In this document: positions 23,544-33,164 of the stretch, in pieces
Numbering within the stretch: position 1 is the stretch's first letter
Layout of the letters: every line of letters starts with the position of its first letter
DNA from: an uncultured Oscillospiraceae bacterium
GTDB lineage: Bacteria > Bacillota > Clostridia > Oscillospirales > Oscillospiraceae
Direction: 5' to 3'
Assembly: GCA_944383195.1 (NCBI GenBank)
Contig: CALWOP010000005.1
Coordinates: 1 to 43,545, forward strand
DNA: 43,545 bases
Notes under the pieces: generated by a model
Told to the model about the DNA's origin: nothing
The model's input: the letters and a program-made list of their open reading frames with translations, nothing else
Database searches by the model: none
Position numbers and translations under genes: made by a program

Positions 23544-25310
23544 TTGCCCTTACCGGAACGGTTTTTGGACGAGCTGGTGGCCCGCACGGACATTGTGGAT
23601 CTAGTGGGCGAGTCAGTTCGTCTGACCAAAAAAGGCAGCAGCTACTGGGGCTGTTGCCCATTCCACAGCGAAAAGACGCCCTCCTTCCATGTGGTTCCCG
23701 ACCGTCAGATCTATAAGTGCTTTGGCTGCGGAAAGGGCGGCGGGGTGATCAACTTCGTGATGGAGCTGGAAAACCTCCCCTTTCGGGAGGCAGTGGCGGT
23801 GCTGGCCAAGCGGGCAGGCATGGCTATGCCCGAGATGGGAGGAAACTCCGCGGGGATGCGGGAGCGGCGGGAAAAGATCCTGGAGATGAACAAAAAAGCC
23901 GCCCAGGCATTCTACCGCTGGCTCAACGGCCCCGAGGGGGCCCAGGGTCTGCGGTATCTCATAGACCGGGGCCTGGGCCGCAGGACTCTGACCCGCTTTG
24001 GTCTGGGCTTTGCCCCAGACAGCTGGGACGCCCTCATCCGGGAGATGACCGCCCAGGGCTATGACAAGCGAGACCTGCTGGACGCGGGACTGGCGGTGAG
24101 CAACAAGGACGGGCGGATTTACGACCGCTTCCGTAACCGGGTGATGTTCCCCATCATCGATGTGCGGGGGAATGTGATCGGTTTTGGCGGCCGGGTGATG
24201 GACGACTCCACCCCCAAATATCTCAACTCTCCGGACACCCCGGTGTATAACAAAAGCCGCAACCTCTTTGCTTTGAATATTGCCAAGACCTCCAAGGCCG
24301 GCCGTGTCATCCTCACAGAGGGGTATATGGACACCATTGCCCTCCATCAGGCGGGCTTTGACAGCGCGGTGGCCTCTTTGGGCACTTCCCTCACCGAGGA
24401 ACACGCCCAGCTCCTTTCCCGGTATTTTAAAGAGGCAGTGATCTCCTACGACGGGGATGGGGCCGGAGTGGCCGCCGCCCAGCGGGCCATCCCCCTGCTG
24501 GAAAAGGCGGGGCTCAAGGTGCGGGTGCTGCGGATGCGGGGGGCCAAGGACCCGGATGAGCTAATTAAAAAATATGGCCCGGAGGCCTACGGAAGGCTTC
24601 TGGACCAGAGTGAGAACCAGGTGGACTACCGCCTGGCTCAGATCGAGAACAAGTTTGACCTGAATGACGACGCCCAGAAGGTGGCGTTCCTCCAGGAGGC
24701 GGCGCAGCTGCTGTCCACCCTGCCCAGCGCGGTAGAGCGGGAGATCTATGGGGGCCACGCCGCCCAGACGGCAGGCGTGTCTCCTGAGACCATGAAGCTG
24801 GAAGTGGACCGGGCCCTGAAAGGGCGGCTGCGCCGGGAAAAAAAGCAGCAGCAGCGCCGGGACCTGACTCCGGCGGTCCAGTGTCAACCCAAGGCCCGGG
24901 AGCTGCGGTATACAGACGTGCGCTCCGCTCTGGCGGAAGAGGGGCTGATCCGGCTGCTCATTCTGGACCCGGGGCTTGCGGGCAGGATGGACGGCATACG
25001 GGGGGAGGAGTTCTCCTCCCCGCTGCTGGGCCGGGCCTTCGACCTGCTTCACCGCCGGGGAGAGGAGGGGCTGTCCACCAGCCTGGCCGCTCTGGCCGAA
25101 GACTTTACCCCTGAGGAAATGAACCATCTGGCCCAGGTGGCGGAAAAGCCGGAGGACACCGCCAACAGCGCACGGTCTATCCAGGACTACATATCCATGA
25201 TTCGCGGCCAATCATTGCTGCGGGGAGACGGGGCGGGGACTGATGCCCAACTCCTGGCCGCTCAGAGACAGTATCAACAAAAGAAAGCATATTTGGAGGA
25301 GAAACCATGA
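23544..25310 (+). CDS. dnaG: DNA primase
   Basis: The 588-residue enzyme lays RNA primers for replication. The N-terminal zinc ribbon uses Cys38, His41, Cys59 and Cys62 (CPFH and CFGC). The Toprim core follows, with [15 protein letters not shown] and SYDGDGAG as the metal-binding elements, and the C-terminal part (from about 430) is the helicase-interacting domain. The start is a TTG at 23544 behind GAGGAGGGAGGA; an in-frame ATG at 23460 lies within dgt and would add an unlikely extension. The stop overlaps sigA by four bases (ATGA). Confidence 0.95.
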   Translation: MPLPERFLDELVARTDIVDLVGESVRLTKKGSSYWGCCPFHSEKTPSFHVVPDRQIYKCFGCGKGGGVINFVMELENLPFREAVAVLAKRAGMAMPEMGGNSAGMRERREKILEMNKKAAQAFYRWLNGPEGAQGLRYLIDRGLGRRTLTRFGLGFAPDSWDALIREMTAQGYDKRDLLDAGLAVSNKDGRIYDRFRNRVMFPIIDVRGNVIGFGGRVMDDSTPKYLNSPDTPVYNKSRNLFALNIAKTSKAGRVILTEGYMDTIALHQAGFDSAVASLGTSLTEEHAQLLSRYFKEAVISYDGDGAGVAAAQRAIPLLEKAGLKVRVLRMRGAKDPDELIKKYGPEAYGRLLDQSENQVDYRLAQIENKFDLNDDAQKVAFLQEAAQLLSTLPSAVEREIYGGHAAQTAGVSPETMKLEVDRALKGRLRREKKQQQRRDLTPAVQCQPKARELRYTDVRSALAEEGLIRLLILDPGLAGRMDGIRGEEFSSPLLGRAFDLLHRRGEEGLSTSLAALAEDFTPEEMNHLAQVAEKPEDTANSARSIQDYISMIRGQSLLRGDGAGTDAQLLAAQRQYQQKKAYLEEKP

Positions 25311-26620
25311 GCGTGAAGAAAGAACATACCATCACTGCCGAGCAGAAGGAAAAAATGGACAAGCAGACCGATATCCGGGCCCGTATGGAGGCCGGCAAGG
25401 TAGAGATCATGAAGGTGGTGGAGGGCGTCCAGGGGGCGGAAAAGCTCTCCGAGCTCATTGAGAAGGGAAAAAAGAAGGGCAACCTCTCTTCCTCCGAACT
25501 GCTGGATGTGCTGGAGGACATGGATCTGAGTAGCGAGCAGATGGACCGGATCTATGACACCCTGGAGAACCTGGGCATTGACACCGTGAGTGAGGACTAC
25601 ATCCCCGAGCTGCCCGATGACATGGACCCCCCGGTGGAGGACATGGAGGAGATCAGTGAGGAGGAGATGGTGGACCCCAACTCCCTCATGGACACCTTCG
25701 GCACCGATGACCCGGTGCGTATGTACCTGAAAGAGATCGGCAAGGTGAACCTGCTGACCTCTGACGAGGAGATCGGCCTGGCCCAGGACATGAACGCCGG
25801 TACCGCCGCACAGGAGCAGCTGGAAGAGCTGGAGAAAGCAGGAGAGGAGATCCCCCAGGAGGTTCGCCGGGAGCTGGAGAAGGCCATCAAGCGGGGCGAG
25901 CGTGCCCGCCAGCGTCTGGCGGAGGCCAACCTGCGTCTGGTGGTGTCCATTGCCAAGCGGTATGTGGGCCGTGGGATGCAGTTTTTGGACCTGATTCAGG
26001 AGGGCAACCTGGGCCTGATTAAGGCAGTGGAGAAGTTCGACTACACCAAGGGCTATAAGTTCTCCACCTACGCCACCTGGTGGATTCGTCAGGCCATTAC
26101 CCGTGCCATTGCCGATCAGGCCCGTACCATCCGCATCCCCGTACACATGGTGGAGACCATCAACAAGGTCATCCGGGTGAATCGGCAGCTGCTGCAGGAG
26201 CTGGGCCATGATCCTACCGCCGAGGAGACCGCTGAGGAGATGAATATGCCCGTGGAGCGGGTGCGGGAGATCCTGAAGATCGCCCAGGAACCCGTCTCTC
26301 TGGAAACCCCCATCGGCGAAGAGGAGGACAGCCATCTGGGCGACTTTATCCCCGATGAGGACGCCTCCGAGCCCGCTGAGGCCGCCTCTTTCACCCTGCT
26401 CAAGGAGCAGCTGGTGGAGGTGCTCTCCACCCTGACCCCCAGAGAGGAGAAGGTACTCAAGCTGCGCTTCGGTATTGAGGACGGCCGCACCCGTACCCTG
26501 GAGGAAGTGGGCAAGGAATTTAACGTCACCCGGGAGCGCATCCGTCAGATCGAGGCCAAGGCCCTGCGTAAGCTCCGTCACCCTTCCCGCTCCAAGAAGC
26601 TTAAGGACTTTTTGAACTGA
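25307..26620 (+). CDS. sigA: Primary RNA polymerase sigma factor (sigma-A / RpoD)
   Basis: The 437-residue sigma-70 protein directs housekeeping transcription. Region 1.2 is [17 protein letters not shown], region 2 contains [12 protein letters not shown] and the core/-10 element segment ([17 protein letters not shown]), region 3 is around residues 285-340, and region 4.2 ends with the helix-turn-helix [20 protein letters not shown] for the -35 box. The charged N-terminal stretch is typical of the Firmicute primary sigma. The consensus promoters seen in this window match its expected specificity. Translation is coupled to dnaG by overlap, and a strong terminator follows. Confidence 0.97.
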   Translation: MSVKKEHTITAEQKEKMDKQTDIRARMEAGKVEIMKVVEGVQGAEKLSELIEKGKKKGNLSSSELLDVLEDMDLSSEQMDRIYDTLENLGIDTVSEDYIPELPDDMDPPVEDMEEISEEEMVDPNSLMDTFGTDDPVRMYLKEIGKVNLLTSDEEIGLAQDMNAGTAAQEQLEELEKAGEEIPQEVRRELEKAIKRGERARQRLAEANLRLVVSIAKRYVGRGMQFLDLIQEGNLGLIKAVEKFDYTKGYKFSTYATWWIRQAITRAIADQARTIRIPVHMVETINKVIRVNRQLLQELGHDPTAEETAEEMNMPVERVREILKIAQEPVSLETPIGEEEDSHLGDFIPDEDASEPAEAASFTLLKEQLVEVLSTLTPREEKVLKLRFGIEDGRTRTLEEVGKEFNVTRERIRQIEAKALRKLRHPSRSKKLKDFLN

Positions 26621-26624
26621 GCAG

Positions 26625-26660
26625 AAAAAACCGCTGTTCCATTGGGAACAGTGGTTTTTT
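26625..26660 (+). terminator. Terminator of dgt-dnaG-sigA
   Basis: Sixteen-base arms (26625-26640 and 26645-26660, loop ATTG) with one G-U pair. They end in six T rightward and six T leftward as well, so the hairpin can serve both sigA and the convergent rnc. Confidence 0.93.
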
Positions 26661-26670
26661 GTGGACAGAT

Positions 26671-27342
26671 TTACTTTTCCAGGGCCTGGATGGCCGCCTG
26701 GGCGGCCATCTGCTCGGCCTCCTTCTTACTCCGGCCGGTGCCGGAGCCGATGGGCTTGCCGTTGAGGGTGACCTCCATAAAAAAGCGCTTGTCGTGGTCG
26801 GGGCCCTCCTCCCCGGTGAGACGGTACTGGAGGACCTGTCCGCTCTCCCGCTGAACCAGCTCCTGAAGGGCGGTTTTGTAGTCGTGGGGTTTGGTCAGAC
26901 CGGCCACTTCCCGGCTGAGGATATACTTCTGAACGATTTTCCGGGCGGAACCGATGCCCCCGTCCAGATAGACGGCGGCCAGCACGGCTTCCACCGCGTC
27001 TGCCCGGATGGAGGGGCGGTTCCGGCCTCCTCCGGCCTCTTCTCCCTTGCCCAGCTTCAGGTACTCGCCCAGATTCAGCTCCTGGGCCACCTCCACCAGG
27101 CTCTCCTCACACACCAGGGCGGCCCGGGTGCGAGTCAGCTCACCCTCAGGCAGGTCGGGGTGGTTGCGGTACAGATGGTCGGCCACCACCATGCCCAGAA
27201 TGGAGTCCCCCAAAAATTCCAGCCGCTCGTTGCTGGACAGCGTCCCCCGGCTCTCGTTGGCACGGGAGCTGTGGGTCAGGGCGTTCTCCAGCAAAGAGGG
27301 GTCTTGAAAGGTGTAGCCCAGTTTTTCTTCCAAACTTTTCAT
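26671..27342 (-). CDS. rnc: Ribonuclease III
   Basis: The 223-residue double-strand-specific RNase processes rRNA and structured mRNAs. The signature ERLEFLGDS (residues 39-47) holds catalytic acidic residues, and DAVEAVLAAVYLD supplies the second set. Residues about 152-222 are the dsRNA-binding domain. Length is normal. TAGGAGG precedes ATG 27342. It lies downstream of an acpP gene as in many Firmicutes, but smc and ftsY do not follow. Confidence 0.96.
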   Translation of the reverse strand: MKSLEEKLGYTFQDPSLLENALTHSSRANESRGTLSSNERLEFLGDSILGMVVADHLYRNHPDLPEGELTRTRAALVCEESLVEVAQELNLGEYLKLGKGEEAGGGRNRPSIRADAVEAVLAAVYLDGGIGSARKIVQKYILSREVAGLTKPHDYKTALQELVQRESGQVLQYRLTGEEGPDHDKRFFMEVTLNGKPIGSGTGRSKKEAEQMAAQAAIQALEK

Positions 27343-27349
27343 GCAAACC

Positions 27350-27390
27350 TCCTAAAACAAGGCAGAACTCCGCCGCCGGCGGAGTTCTGC
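27350..27390 (-). terminator. Hairpin between the second acpP and rnc (partial terminator)
   Basis: A perfect 13-base stem (27390-27378 with 27374-27362, loop GGC), followed on the minus strand by CTTGTTTTA. It lies in the acpP-rnc gap and likely stops most acpP transcripts while letting some reach rnc. It may also be an RNase III substrate. Confidence 0.6.
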
Positions 27391-27439
27391 GTACTTGTCA
27401 GCCTGTCCCGGCCATTCCGGGAGGCCGCGGATGATGGGA

Positions 27440-27673
27440 TCAATCGATCTTAGCCTGCAGGAAACGAACCAGGTCGCCCACGGTGGAAATGGAGGAGGCC
27501 TCTTCCTCGCCCAGCTCCTCAATGCCGAATTCCTCTTCCAGGGCCATGGACAGGTCCACGATATCCACGGAATCGGCGTTCAGGTCGTCGGCAAAAGAAG
27601 TTTCCATTGTGATGGATTCGGCGTCCACATTGAACTGCTCGGCAATCAGTGCGGCCAGCTTGTCAAAGATCAT
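27440..27673 (-). CDS. acpP: Acyl carrier protein (rnc-linked second copy)
   Basis: The 77-residue acidic protein has the phosphopantetheine site Ser35 in [10 protein letters not shown]. It differs clearly from the operon ACP (DSV against DSL, and a longer helix III region [10 protein letters not shown]). The acpP-rnc neighbourhood is the ancestral Firmicute place for the housekeeping ACP, though plsX, fabD and fabG are not upstream here. It has its own near-consensus promoter, so it is probably made in quantity independent of the MarR-type control of the fatty-acid operon. Confidence 0.95.
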   Translation of the reverse strand: MIFDKLAALIAEQFNVDAESITMETSFADDLNADSVDIVDLSMALEEEFGIEELGEEEASSISTVGDLVRFLQAKID

Positions 27674-27718
27674 AATCAGTTGCTCCTTTGTCTGTGCTCA
27701 GGCACAATTTCTGTCCTT

Positions 27719-27747
27719 ATGATAGGCACATTTTTCCTGGCTGTCAA
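27719..27747 (-). promoter_or_regulatory. Promoter of the second acpP
   Basis: TTGACA (27747-27742), 17 bases, TATCAT (27724-27719) on the minus strand, 46 bases before the ATG. Confidence 0.8.
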
Positions 27748-27780
27748 TAGGAATTTGTGTTTTTGTGCGCTTTGACAGGG

Positions 27781-27809
27781 AAAAAGACGGCCGGAAAAAT
27801 AGAACGGCC
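27781..27809 (-). terminator. Possible weak terminator after ppk
   Basis: Minus-strand GGCCG (27809-27805) and CGGCC (27793-27789) can pair around an 11-base loop and are followed by GTCTTTTT. The stem is short, so this is tentative. Confidence 0.4.
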
Positions 27810-27816
27810 TGGAAGG

Positions 27817-29934
27817 TCATTGTTTGGACAGCAGACGGCGCAGACGTTGGGGCAGAATGGACCGCCCTCGCTGGGGCTGGCTGGGGGCGGGGACCGGCAC
27901 CGACTCGGTCTGAAAGTACTCCTGACAGTTGTGTCGGGGAAGTGTCCCTGTACGGGAAACGTAGCTGCCGTCCGGGCGCAGGACCCGAGCCTTCTGGGTG
28001 TCGGCCAGCAGATGGGAGATGATACCCATCAGGCGTCGTCGGGCCCAGGGGTCCAGTACCGGGCAGGCGATCTCCACCCGGCGTTCGGTGTTCCGGGTCA
28101 TAAAGTCGGCGGAGGAGATGTAGAGCTGGGCGTCCTCCCTCCGGCCGAACTGGTAGATGCGGCTGTGCTCCAGGTACCGGCCCACAATGGAAAACACGGT
28201 GATGTGGTCAGTGAGGCCCTCGATTCCGGGGACCAGGCAGCAGATCCCCCGGATGTTCATCACTACCTCCACCCCCGCCTGGGAGGCCTGGGCCAGCTTG
28301 TCAATGAGCCGCCGATCGGTGAGGGAGTTGAGCTTGAAGAAGAGGTAGCCATCCTTTCCTTTGGCAATCTCCCGGTCGATGAGCTGTTCCACCTTGTCTC
28401 GCAGGCCGAAGGGAGAGGCCAGCAGGCGCTGGTAATCCCCATCGAAATTGCCCACGGCCATGTTCTGGAAAAACAGGGCGGCATCCCCGCCGATGGCGGG
28501 GTCGGCAGTCATAAGGCACAGGTCGGTGTACATCTTGGCCGTCTTTTCGTTGTAGTTGCCCGTGCCTACCTGGGTGATGTACTGCACCTTTCCCCGGTCC
28601 AGACGGGTGATGAGGCAGATCTTGGAGTGGACCTTGATCCCCTCAGAGCCGTAAATGACAGTGCAGCCCGCCTCCTCCATCCGCTCGGCCCAGCGGATGT
28701 TGTTCTGTTCATCAAACCGGGCCCGCAATTCCATGAGCACGGTGACATCCTTGCCGTTTTCCGCCGCCGCGGACAGGTATTCCGCCAGCTTGGCCCGGTC
28801 GGCCAGGCGGTAGATGGTGATCTTGATGGAGGCCACCTGGGGATCAAAGGAGGCCTCCCGAATCAGGCGCAGAAAGGGGTCCATCTGTTCAAAGGGGTAG
28901 AAAAGCAGCACGTCGTGCCGGAGGATCTGGGGCAGTACCGGAGCGCCCGGCTCCAGACAGGCGGGGAAACGGGGGGAGTAGGGCGGGTAGCACAGGGAGG
29001 CGGCGCTCTCCGGGGGGAGCAGGGCTTCCAGGGAAAAGACATATTTCAGGGAAATGGGGGCCTTGGTGGAGAAGACCTGGCTGCGGCTCAGGGAGAGCTT
29101 TTCGCACAGGAACGGGGTGAGCTTATCCTCCTTGTCCCCCTGGACCTCCAGACGCACAGGGGAGAGGCGGGAGCGCTTTTTGATGATCTTGCGCATATGT
29201 GCCCGGAAATCCTCGTCTACGTCGTAAGCCTCATCCTCGGGGCGGATGTCGGCGTTGCGGGTGACGGACACGCCGCAGCGGCCGGTCAGGGTTATCTGGT
29301 CGAAAATCTCCCCGGCGTACCAGGACAAGATATCCTCCAGAAGCAGATAGCGCACGCCACGCTCCTCCAGCTGGAAGAAGGGGGGCAGGCTCCCGGGGAC
29401 GGGGAGCAGGCCATAGGTGTCCGTCCCGTTTTTCCGCAGGCCCAGAAACAGGGACAGGGCCTTGTTGGGCAAGTGGGGAAAGGGGTGATGGATGTCCAGT
29501 ACCAGAGGGGAGAGGATGGGGCGCACCTGGTCATGGAACCAGCGGTCCACCTGCTTTCGTGCCTTGCCGTCCAGCTCCTCCATGGTAAGCCGGCATACGT
29601 TGCAGGAGCGCAGCCGCCCCTCCAGCTGCTCCACCACCTTGTCCCGCTGCTTGTAGAGGGCGGGGACGGCACGGAAGATGGCCTGGAGCTGCTGGTGGGG
29701 GGTCTTGCCGCTCTTATTATCCAGGTGCTCGTCCTTGACCATAGCCATGTCGGTGAGGGAACCCACCCGGATCATAAAAAATTCGTCCAGGTTGCTGGTG
29801 AAGATGGCGGCAAACTTCAGCCGCTCCATGAGGGGGACGGTGTCGTCCCTGGCCTCGTCCAGAACCCGCTGGTTGAATTTCAGCCAGGACAGCTCCCGGT
29901 CCTGGGTGTATCGGGTGTCGGGGAGTTTGCTCAT
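27817..29934 (-). CDS. ppk1: Polyphosphate kinase 1
   Basis: The 705-residue enzyme reversibly transfers the terminal phosphate of ATP to polyphosphate. The N-terminal domain begins with RELSWLKFNQRVLDEA and continues with FTSNLDEFFMIRVGSL, both family hallmarks. The catalytic core has the phospholipase-D-like segment IKVHSKICLI, whose histidine is autophosphorylated, and VGTGNYNEKTAKMYTDL. Length is normal (about 690-720). The start overlaps the ppx stop by four bases, so synthesis and hydrolysis enzymes are translated together. Confidence 0.97.
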   Translation of the reverse strand: MSKLPDTRYTQDRELSWLKFNQRVLDEARDDTVPLMERLKFAAIFTSNLDEFFMIRVGSLTDMAMVKDEHLDNKSGKTPHQQLQAIFRAVPALYKQRDKVVEQLEGRLRSCNVCRLTMEELDGKARKQVDRWFHDQVRPILSPLVLDIHHPFPHLPNKALSLFLGLRKNGTDTYGLLPVPGSLPPFFQLEERGVRYLLLEDILSWYAGEIFDQITLTGRCGVSVTRNADIRPEDEAYDVDEDFRAHMRKIIKKRSRLSPVRLEVQGDKEDKLTPFLCEKLSLSRSQVFSTKAPISLKYVFSLEALLPPESAASLCYPPYSPRFPACLEPGAPVLPQILRHDVLLFYPFEQMDPFLRLIREASFDPQVASIKITIYRLADRAKLAEYLSAAAENGKDVTVLMELRARFDEQNNIRWAERMEEAGCTVIYGSEGIKVHSKICLITRLDRGKVQYITQVGTGNYNEKTAKMYTDLCLMTADPAIGGDAALFFQNMAVGNFDGDYQRLLASPFGLRDKVEQLIDREIAKGKDGYLFFKLNSLTDRRLIDKLAQASQAGVEVVMNIRGICCLVPGIEGLTDHITVFSIVGRYLEHSRIYQFGRREDAQLYISSADFMTRNTERRVEIACPVLDPWARRRLMGIISHLLADTQKARVLRPDGSYVSRTGTLPRHNCQEYFQTESVPVPAPSQPQRGRSILPQRLRRLLSKQ

Positions 29935-30836
29935 GGACGCTCACCTCCCAATACCCGGTCCTGAAGGTAGCCCTCCCGCACGCCGCAGCGGCTGACGGTA
30001 AGGTCCTCTAGGGCGTAAGCCTGAGCCACTGTGTCCAGCACGATGAGGCCGGGAACCAGGGTGTGGATCCGGTCGGGAGCGGCTTTCAGCAGAAGATTCA
30101 GCATCTGTCGGTCCGGGTCCCGCAGCAGCTTCAGGAGCTTGTGAAGCTCCTTTGCGGTGAGCGTGAGGCAGTCCTGATTCCGCCCAAACGCCAGATTGGC
30201 TACCTTGCAGGCTGCCCGGGCGGTGCCGCCGACCCCGCAGGCGTGGGCGATGGGGGCGGGAGTGGGGTCATGGCGCTCCAACTGTTCTCTCACCTGGGCG
30301 CGGATGGCCTTGCGCTCAGGCTTGGTGGGGTGGAGACGGGAGACAAATCGGCTATACAGAGACAGAGAGCCTAAAGACAGGGAGCAGGAGGAGAGAATCT
30401 CCCGGCCCTGGTATTTTACCAGCTCCGTGGAGCCACCGCCCAGGTCGATGAGCAGCCCCTCCTCCGGACCCTGTCCATGGACCGCGCCCAGGAAGGACAG
30501 CCGGGCCTCTTCCGTGCCGGAGATCACGTCCACCTCCAGGCCGGTGGCTGCCTGGATCTGGGAGACTGCCTCGGCGGTGTTGGAGACGTTACGCAGGGAG
30601 GCGGTGGCAAAGACCCGGAGGTTTTCAAACCCCAGGTTCCCCATCAGAGCCTTGTATTCCTCCAGCGTTTGACAGGCCACCTGAATGCCGGCCCGGGATA
30701 ACTCCCCGTCTACCACGTAACCAGCCAGTCCGGCCATCACCTTTCGGTTGGTAAGCAGTTTGCCCCGGCCGTTTTCACATTGGTAGATGGAGAGACGAAT
30801 GGTGTTGGAGCCTAAATCGATGATTCCGCAGATCAT
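29931..30836 (-). CDS. ppx: Ppx/GppA-family exopolyphosphatase
   Basis: The 301-residue protein belongs to the actin-like ASKHA phosphatases that trim polyphosphate or hydrolyse pppGpp. IIDLGSNTIRLSIY near the N-terminus is phosphate loop 1, FATASLRNVSN and SGTEEARLSFLG follow, and LLIDLGGGSTELV is the second phosphate loop. It is the short Firmicute form, without the C-terminal HD domain of the E. coli enzyme. ATG 30836 follows AGGAGGA; longer in-frame readings run into the AGCS gap without a ribosome site. It is first gene of a ppx-ppk operon. A TATGAT at 30956-30951 could be its -10 box but lacks a good -35. Confidence 0.93.
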   Translation of the reverse strand: MICGIIDLGSNTIRLSIYQCENGRGKLLTNRKVMAGLAGYVVDGELSRAGIQVACQTLEEYKALMGNLGFENLRVFATASLRNVSNTAEAVSQIQAATGLEVDVISGTEEARLSFLGAVHGQGPEEGLLIDLGGGSTELVKYQGREILSSCSLSLGSLSLYSRFVSRLHPTKPERKAIRAQVREQLERHDPTPAPIAHACGVGGTARAACKVANLAFGRNQDCLTLTAKELHKLLKLLRDPDRQMLNLLLKAAPDRIHTLVPGLIVLDTVAQAYALEDLTVSRCGVREGYLQDRVLGGERP

Positions 30837-30934
30837 AGTGTGGGATTCCTCCTGATGGAAATACGGCGGGGAAAACCACCGTGTTCTCAGTTTGCCCAGT
30901 GCGGCGGAAAATATGGGGTGAAGTCCGTCGCCTT

Positions 30935-30948
30935 GTGGGAAGTCCCAC
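30935..30948. promoter_or_regulatory. Small palindrome in the ppx leader region
   Basis: GTGGGA-AG-TCCCAC, just downstream of a TATGAT (minus strand 30956-30951) that may be the ppx -10 box. A position over the transcription start would suit a repressor site. Evidence is sequence symmetry only. Confidence 0.3.
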
Positions 30949-30990
30949 TTATCATACCGGGAAAAGGTAAAAAGTTCTGACTGATTTTTG

Positions 30991-32343
30991 TTAAATTGAT
31001 GTAAAATTTTCAAAACGCCGCAGCAGCGCCAAGGCCTCTGGAGCGAGCAGAATTAAGGCGGTCAGATTCGGCAGGGCCATCAGGGCGTTGCACAGATCCA
31101 CCAGCTGCCAAATGGCCTGGGGCTCCCACACCGCCCCTAAGAGGACACACAGGAGAAACACCACCCGATAGAGCCCCCTGCCCCGGCCGCCGGTGAGATA
31201 GTCCAAACACTGCTGGCCGTAGTAACTCCACCCCAGGATGGAGGAAAACGCGAACAGCAGCAGAGACAAAGCCACGATTCCTGACCCCGCCCGGCCCAGA
31301 GCGGAGGAAAAAGCGGCGGCGGTGAGCGGGGCGCCGGTGAGCGACGGAGACATTTGGGGGTCGAATACCCCGCTGACCAAAATGACCAGGGCGGTAAAGG
31401 TGCATACCACCAAAGTGGAAATAAAAACTTCAAAGATTCCCCACATCCCTTGCCGGGCGGGATGGTCCACCCGCGCGGCCCCGTGAGCCATGGCGGAGGT
31501 ACCCAGGCCGGCTTCGTTGGTAAATACCCCTCGGGACACCCCGTACCGGATAGCCTGGGCCGCCGTCCAGCCGCACCCGCCTCCCAGCGCGGAGCGGGGG
31601 GTGAGGGCACAGGAGAAGATCAGCTGAAAGGCTTCCGGCAGGGCGGAGGCGTGGCAGACCAGAACTGCCAAGCCGCCTCCCAAATAGAGCAGGGCCATAG
31701 CGGGGACCAGGGCGGTGGACACCCGGGCGATCCGTCCCACGCCTCCCACCATCACTAATCCGGCCAGTATAGCGGTGACCAGTCCCACCGGCAGCCGCTG
31801 CAGGCCAAAGGCCGCCTCGAGGGAGGTGGCGATAGATGAGGACTGGACCAGGTTGCCCCCGGCCAGGGTGGCGGGCAGGCCCGCCAAGGCGAAAAGGGCG
31901 GCCGCCTTGGGGAGCTTTGCCCCGTCCTGCAGGTAAAACATCGGCCCGCCACGGAGCGTACCGTCCACTCCCCGGTGCTGATAGTGCACGGACAGCAGCT
32001 TCTCTCCACAGCTGGTCATCATGCCCAGAAAGGCGGAGACCCACATCCAGAATACCGCCCCCGGCCCTCCCAATGTGAGGGCGACGGCCACTCCGGCGAT
32101 GGAGCCGGTGCCCATAGTGGAGGCCAGAGCGGTAGCCAGGGCCTGGAGGGAGGAGAGACCCGCCCCTGCCCCCGCTGTCTTTCGGCCCAGCGAACCTACG
32201 GTGGTGTTCCACCACAGCTTCCACCGGAAAATCTGGAAAAAGCCGGAGCCTATGGAGTATACCAGCCCCGTCAGCAAAAACAACCCCAGCAGCCAGGGAT
32301 TCCACAGGGCGTCCGCCGCCTTGGTCAGCAGGTCCAAACGCAT
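30991..32343 (-). CDS. AGCS-family alanine/glycine:Na+ symporter
   Basis: The 450-residue protein has about ten or more membrane segments and imports alanine, glycine or a related amino acid with sodium. TGSIAGVAVALTLGGPGAVFWMW and the FTNEAGLGTSAMAH motif are diagnostic of the AlsT/DagA family. The start is ATG 32343 or the GTG just before it; the ribosome site (GAGGTG) is poor and almost touches the start. The C-terminal end is short compared with B. subtilis AlsT. It lies between the ppx operon and the ABC transporter operon, all on the minus strand. Confidence 0.92.
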   Translation of the reverse strand: MRLDLLTKAADALWNPWLLGLFLLTGLVYSIGSGFFQIFRWKLWWNTTVGSLGRKTAGAGAGLSSLQALATALASTMGTGSIAGVAVALTLGGPGAVFWMWVSAFLGMMTSCGEKLLSVHYQHRGVDGTLRGGPMFYLQDGAKLPKAAALFALAGLPATLAGGNLVQSSSIATSLEAAFGLQRLPVGLVTAILAGLVMVGGVGRIARVSTALVPAMALLYLGGGLAVLVCHASALPEAFQLIFSCALTPRSALGGGCGWTAAQAIRYGVSRGVFTNEAGLGTSAMAHGAARVDHPARQGMWGIFEVFISTLVVCTFTALVILVSGVFDPQMSPSLTGAPLTAAAFSSALGRAGSGIVALSLLLFAFSSILGWSYYGQQCLDYLTGGRGRGLYRVVFLLCVLLGAVWEPQAIWQLVDLCNALMALPNLTALILLAPEALALLRRFENFTSI

Positions 32344-32394
32344 CACCTCACTGACTCATATGTGAGCTGGGGGCAGTATAGTCCCCGTTTGGGT

Positions 32395-32431
32395 AAAAAA
32401 AGCCACCCCGGTCCGAGAGGACCGAGGCGGC
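32395..32431 (-). terminator. Terminator of the amino-acid ABC transporter operon
   Basis: Minus-strand 13-base arms (32431-32419 with 32414-32402, loop TCTC, two wobble pairs), followed by seven T (32401-32395). It ends 10 bases after the ATPase gene. Confidence 0.92.
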
Positions 32432-32441
32432 GTGATAAGCG

Positions 32442-33164
32442 TTACAGAACCTTGGAGAGGAAGAGTTTGGTGCGCTCGTTTTGCGGGTTGGCAAAGAAGG
32501 CGTGGGGCTCGTTCTCCTCCAGAATATGCCCGCCGTCCATAAAGAGGACTCGGCTGCCCACCTCGCGGGCAAAGCCCATCTCGTGGGTGACCACTACCAT
32601 GGTCATACCCTCCTGGGCCAGCTCCTTCATAACGTCCAGCACCTCGCCTACCATCTCTGGGTCCAGGGCGGAAGTGGGCTCGTCAAAGAGCATGACCTTG
32701 GGTTTCATGGCCAGAGCCCGGACAATGGCGATGCGCTGCTTCTGGCCGCCAGAGAGCTGAGCGGGGTAGGCGTCGGCCTTGTCCAGCAGATCCACCCGCT
32801 TTAAAAGGGTGGTGGCGGTCTCGTCCGCCTCCTCCTGCTTCATAAGCCCGGTGCGGACAGGAGCCAGGGTAATGTTCTTCCGGATGGTCATGTTGGGAAA
32901 GAGGTTGAAGTGCTGGAAGACCATGCCCATCTGCTGACGGATCTTGTCGATGTTGGCCTTGGGGTCGGTGACCTCCTGACCGTCAAAGACGATGGTACCG
33001 CCGGTGGGCGTTTCCAGCAGGTTGAGGCAGCGCAGGAAAGTGGATTTGCCGGAGCCGGAGGGACCCAGGACGACGACTTTTTCTCCAGGGTAGATGTGCT
33101 GGTCGATTTGATCCAGCACCAGGTGATCCCCAAAGGATTTGCTGAGCTTTTTAACGTCGATCAC
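32442..33164 (-). CDS. Polar amino-acid ABC transporter, ATP-binding protein (GlnQ/ArtP-like)
   Basis: The 240-residue ATPase powers uptake. Walker A is GPSGSGKST (34-42), the Q-loop is [10 protein letters not shown], the ABC signature is LSGGQKQR and Walker B is [12 protein letters not shown], with [13 protein letters not shown] after it. The start is GTG 33164, ten bases after AGGAGG, which gives the standard GlnQ length; longer in-frame readings fall inside the permease gene. It overlaps that gene by 14 bases. The order on the minus strand is binding protein, permease, ATPase. Confidence 0.94.
   Translation of the reverse strand: MIDVKKLSKSFGDHLVLDQIDQHIYPGEKVVVLGPSGSGKSTFLRCLNLLETPTGGTIVFDGQEVTDPKANIDKIRQQMGMVFQHFNLFPNMTIRKNITLAPVRTGLMKQEEADETATTLLKRVDLLDKADAYPAQLSGGQKQRIAIVRALAMKPKVMLFDEPTSALDPEMVGEVLDVMKELAQEGMTMVVVTHEMGFAREVGSRVLFMDGGHILEENEPHAFFANPQNERTKLFLSKVL

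Noticed and set aside
27757..29964. A 735-codon open frame on the plus strand opposite ppk
   Set aside because: Antisense to a clear polyphosphate kinase, low-complexity composition, no start signal.
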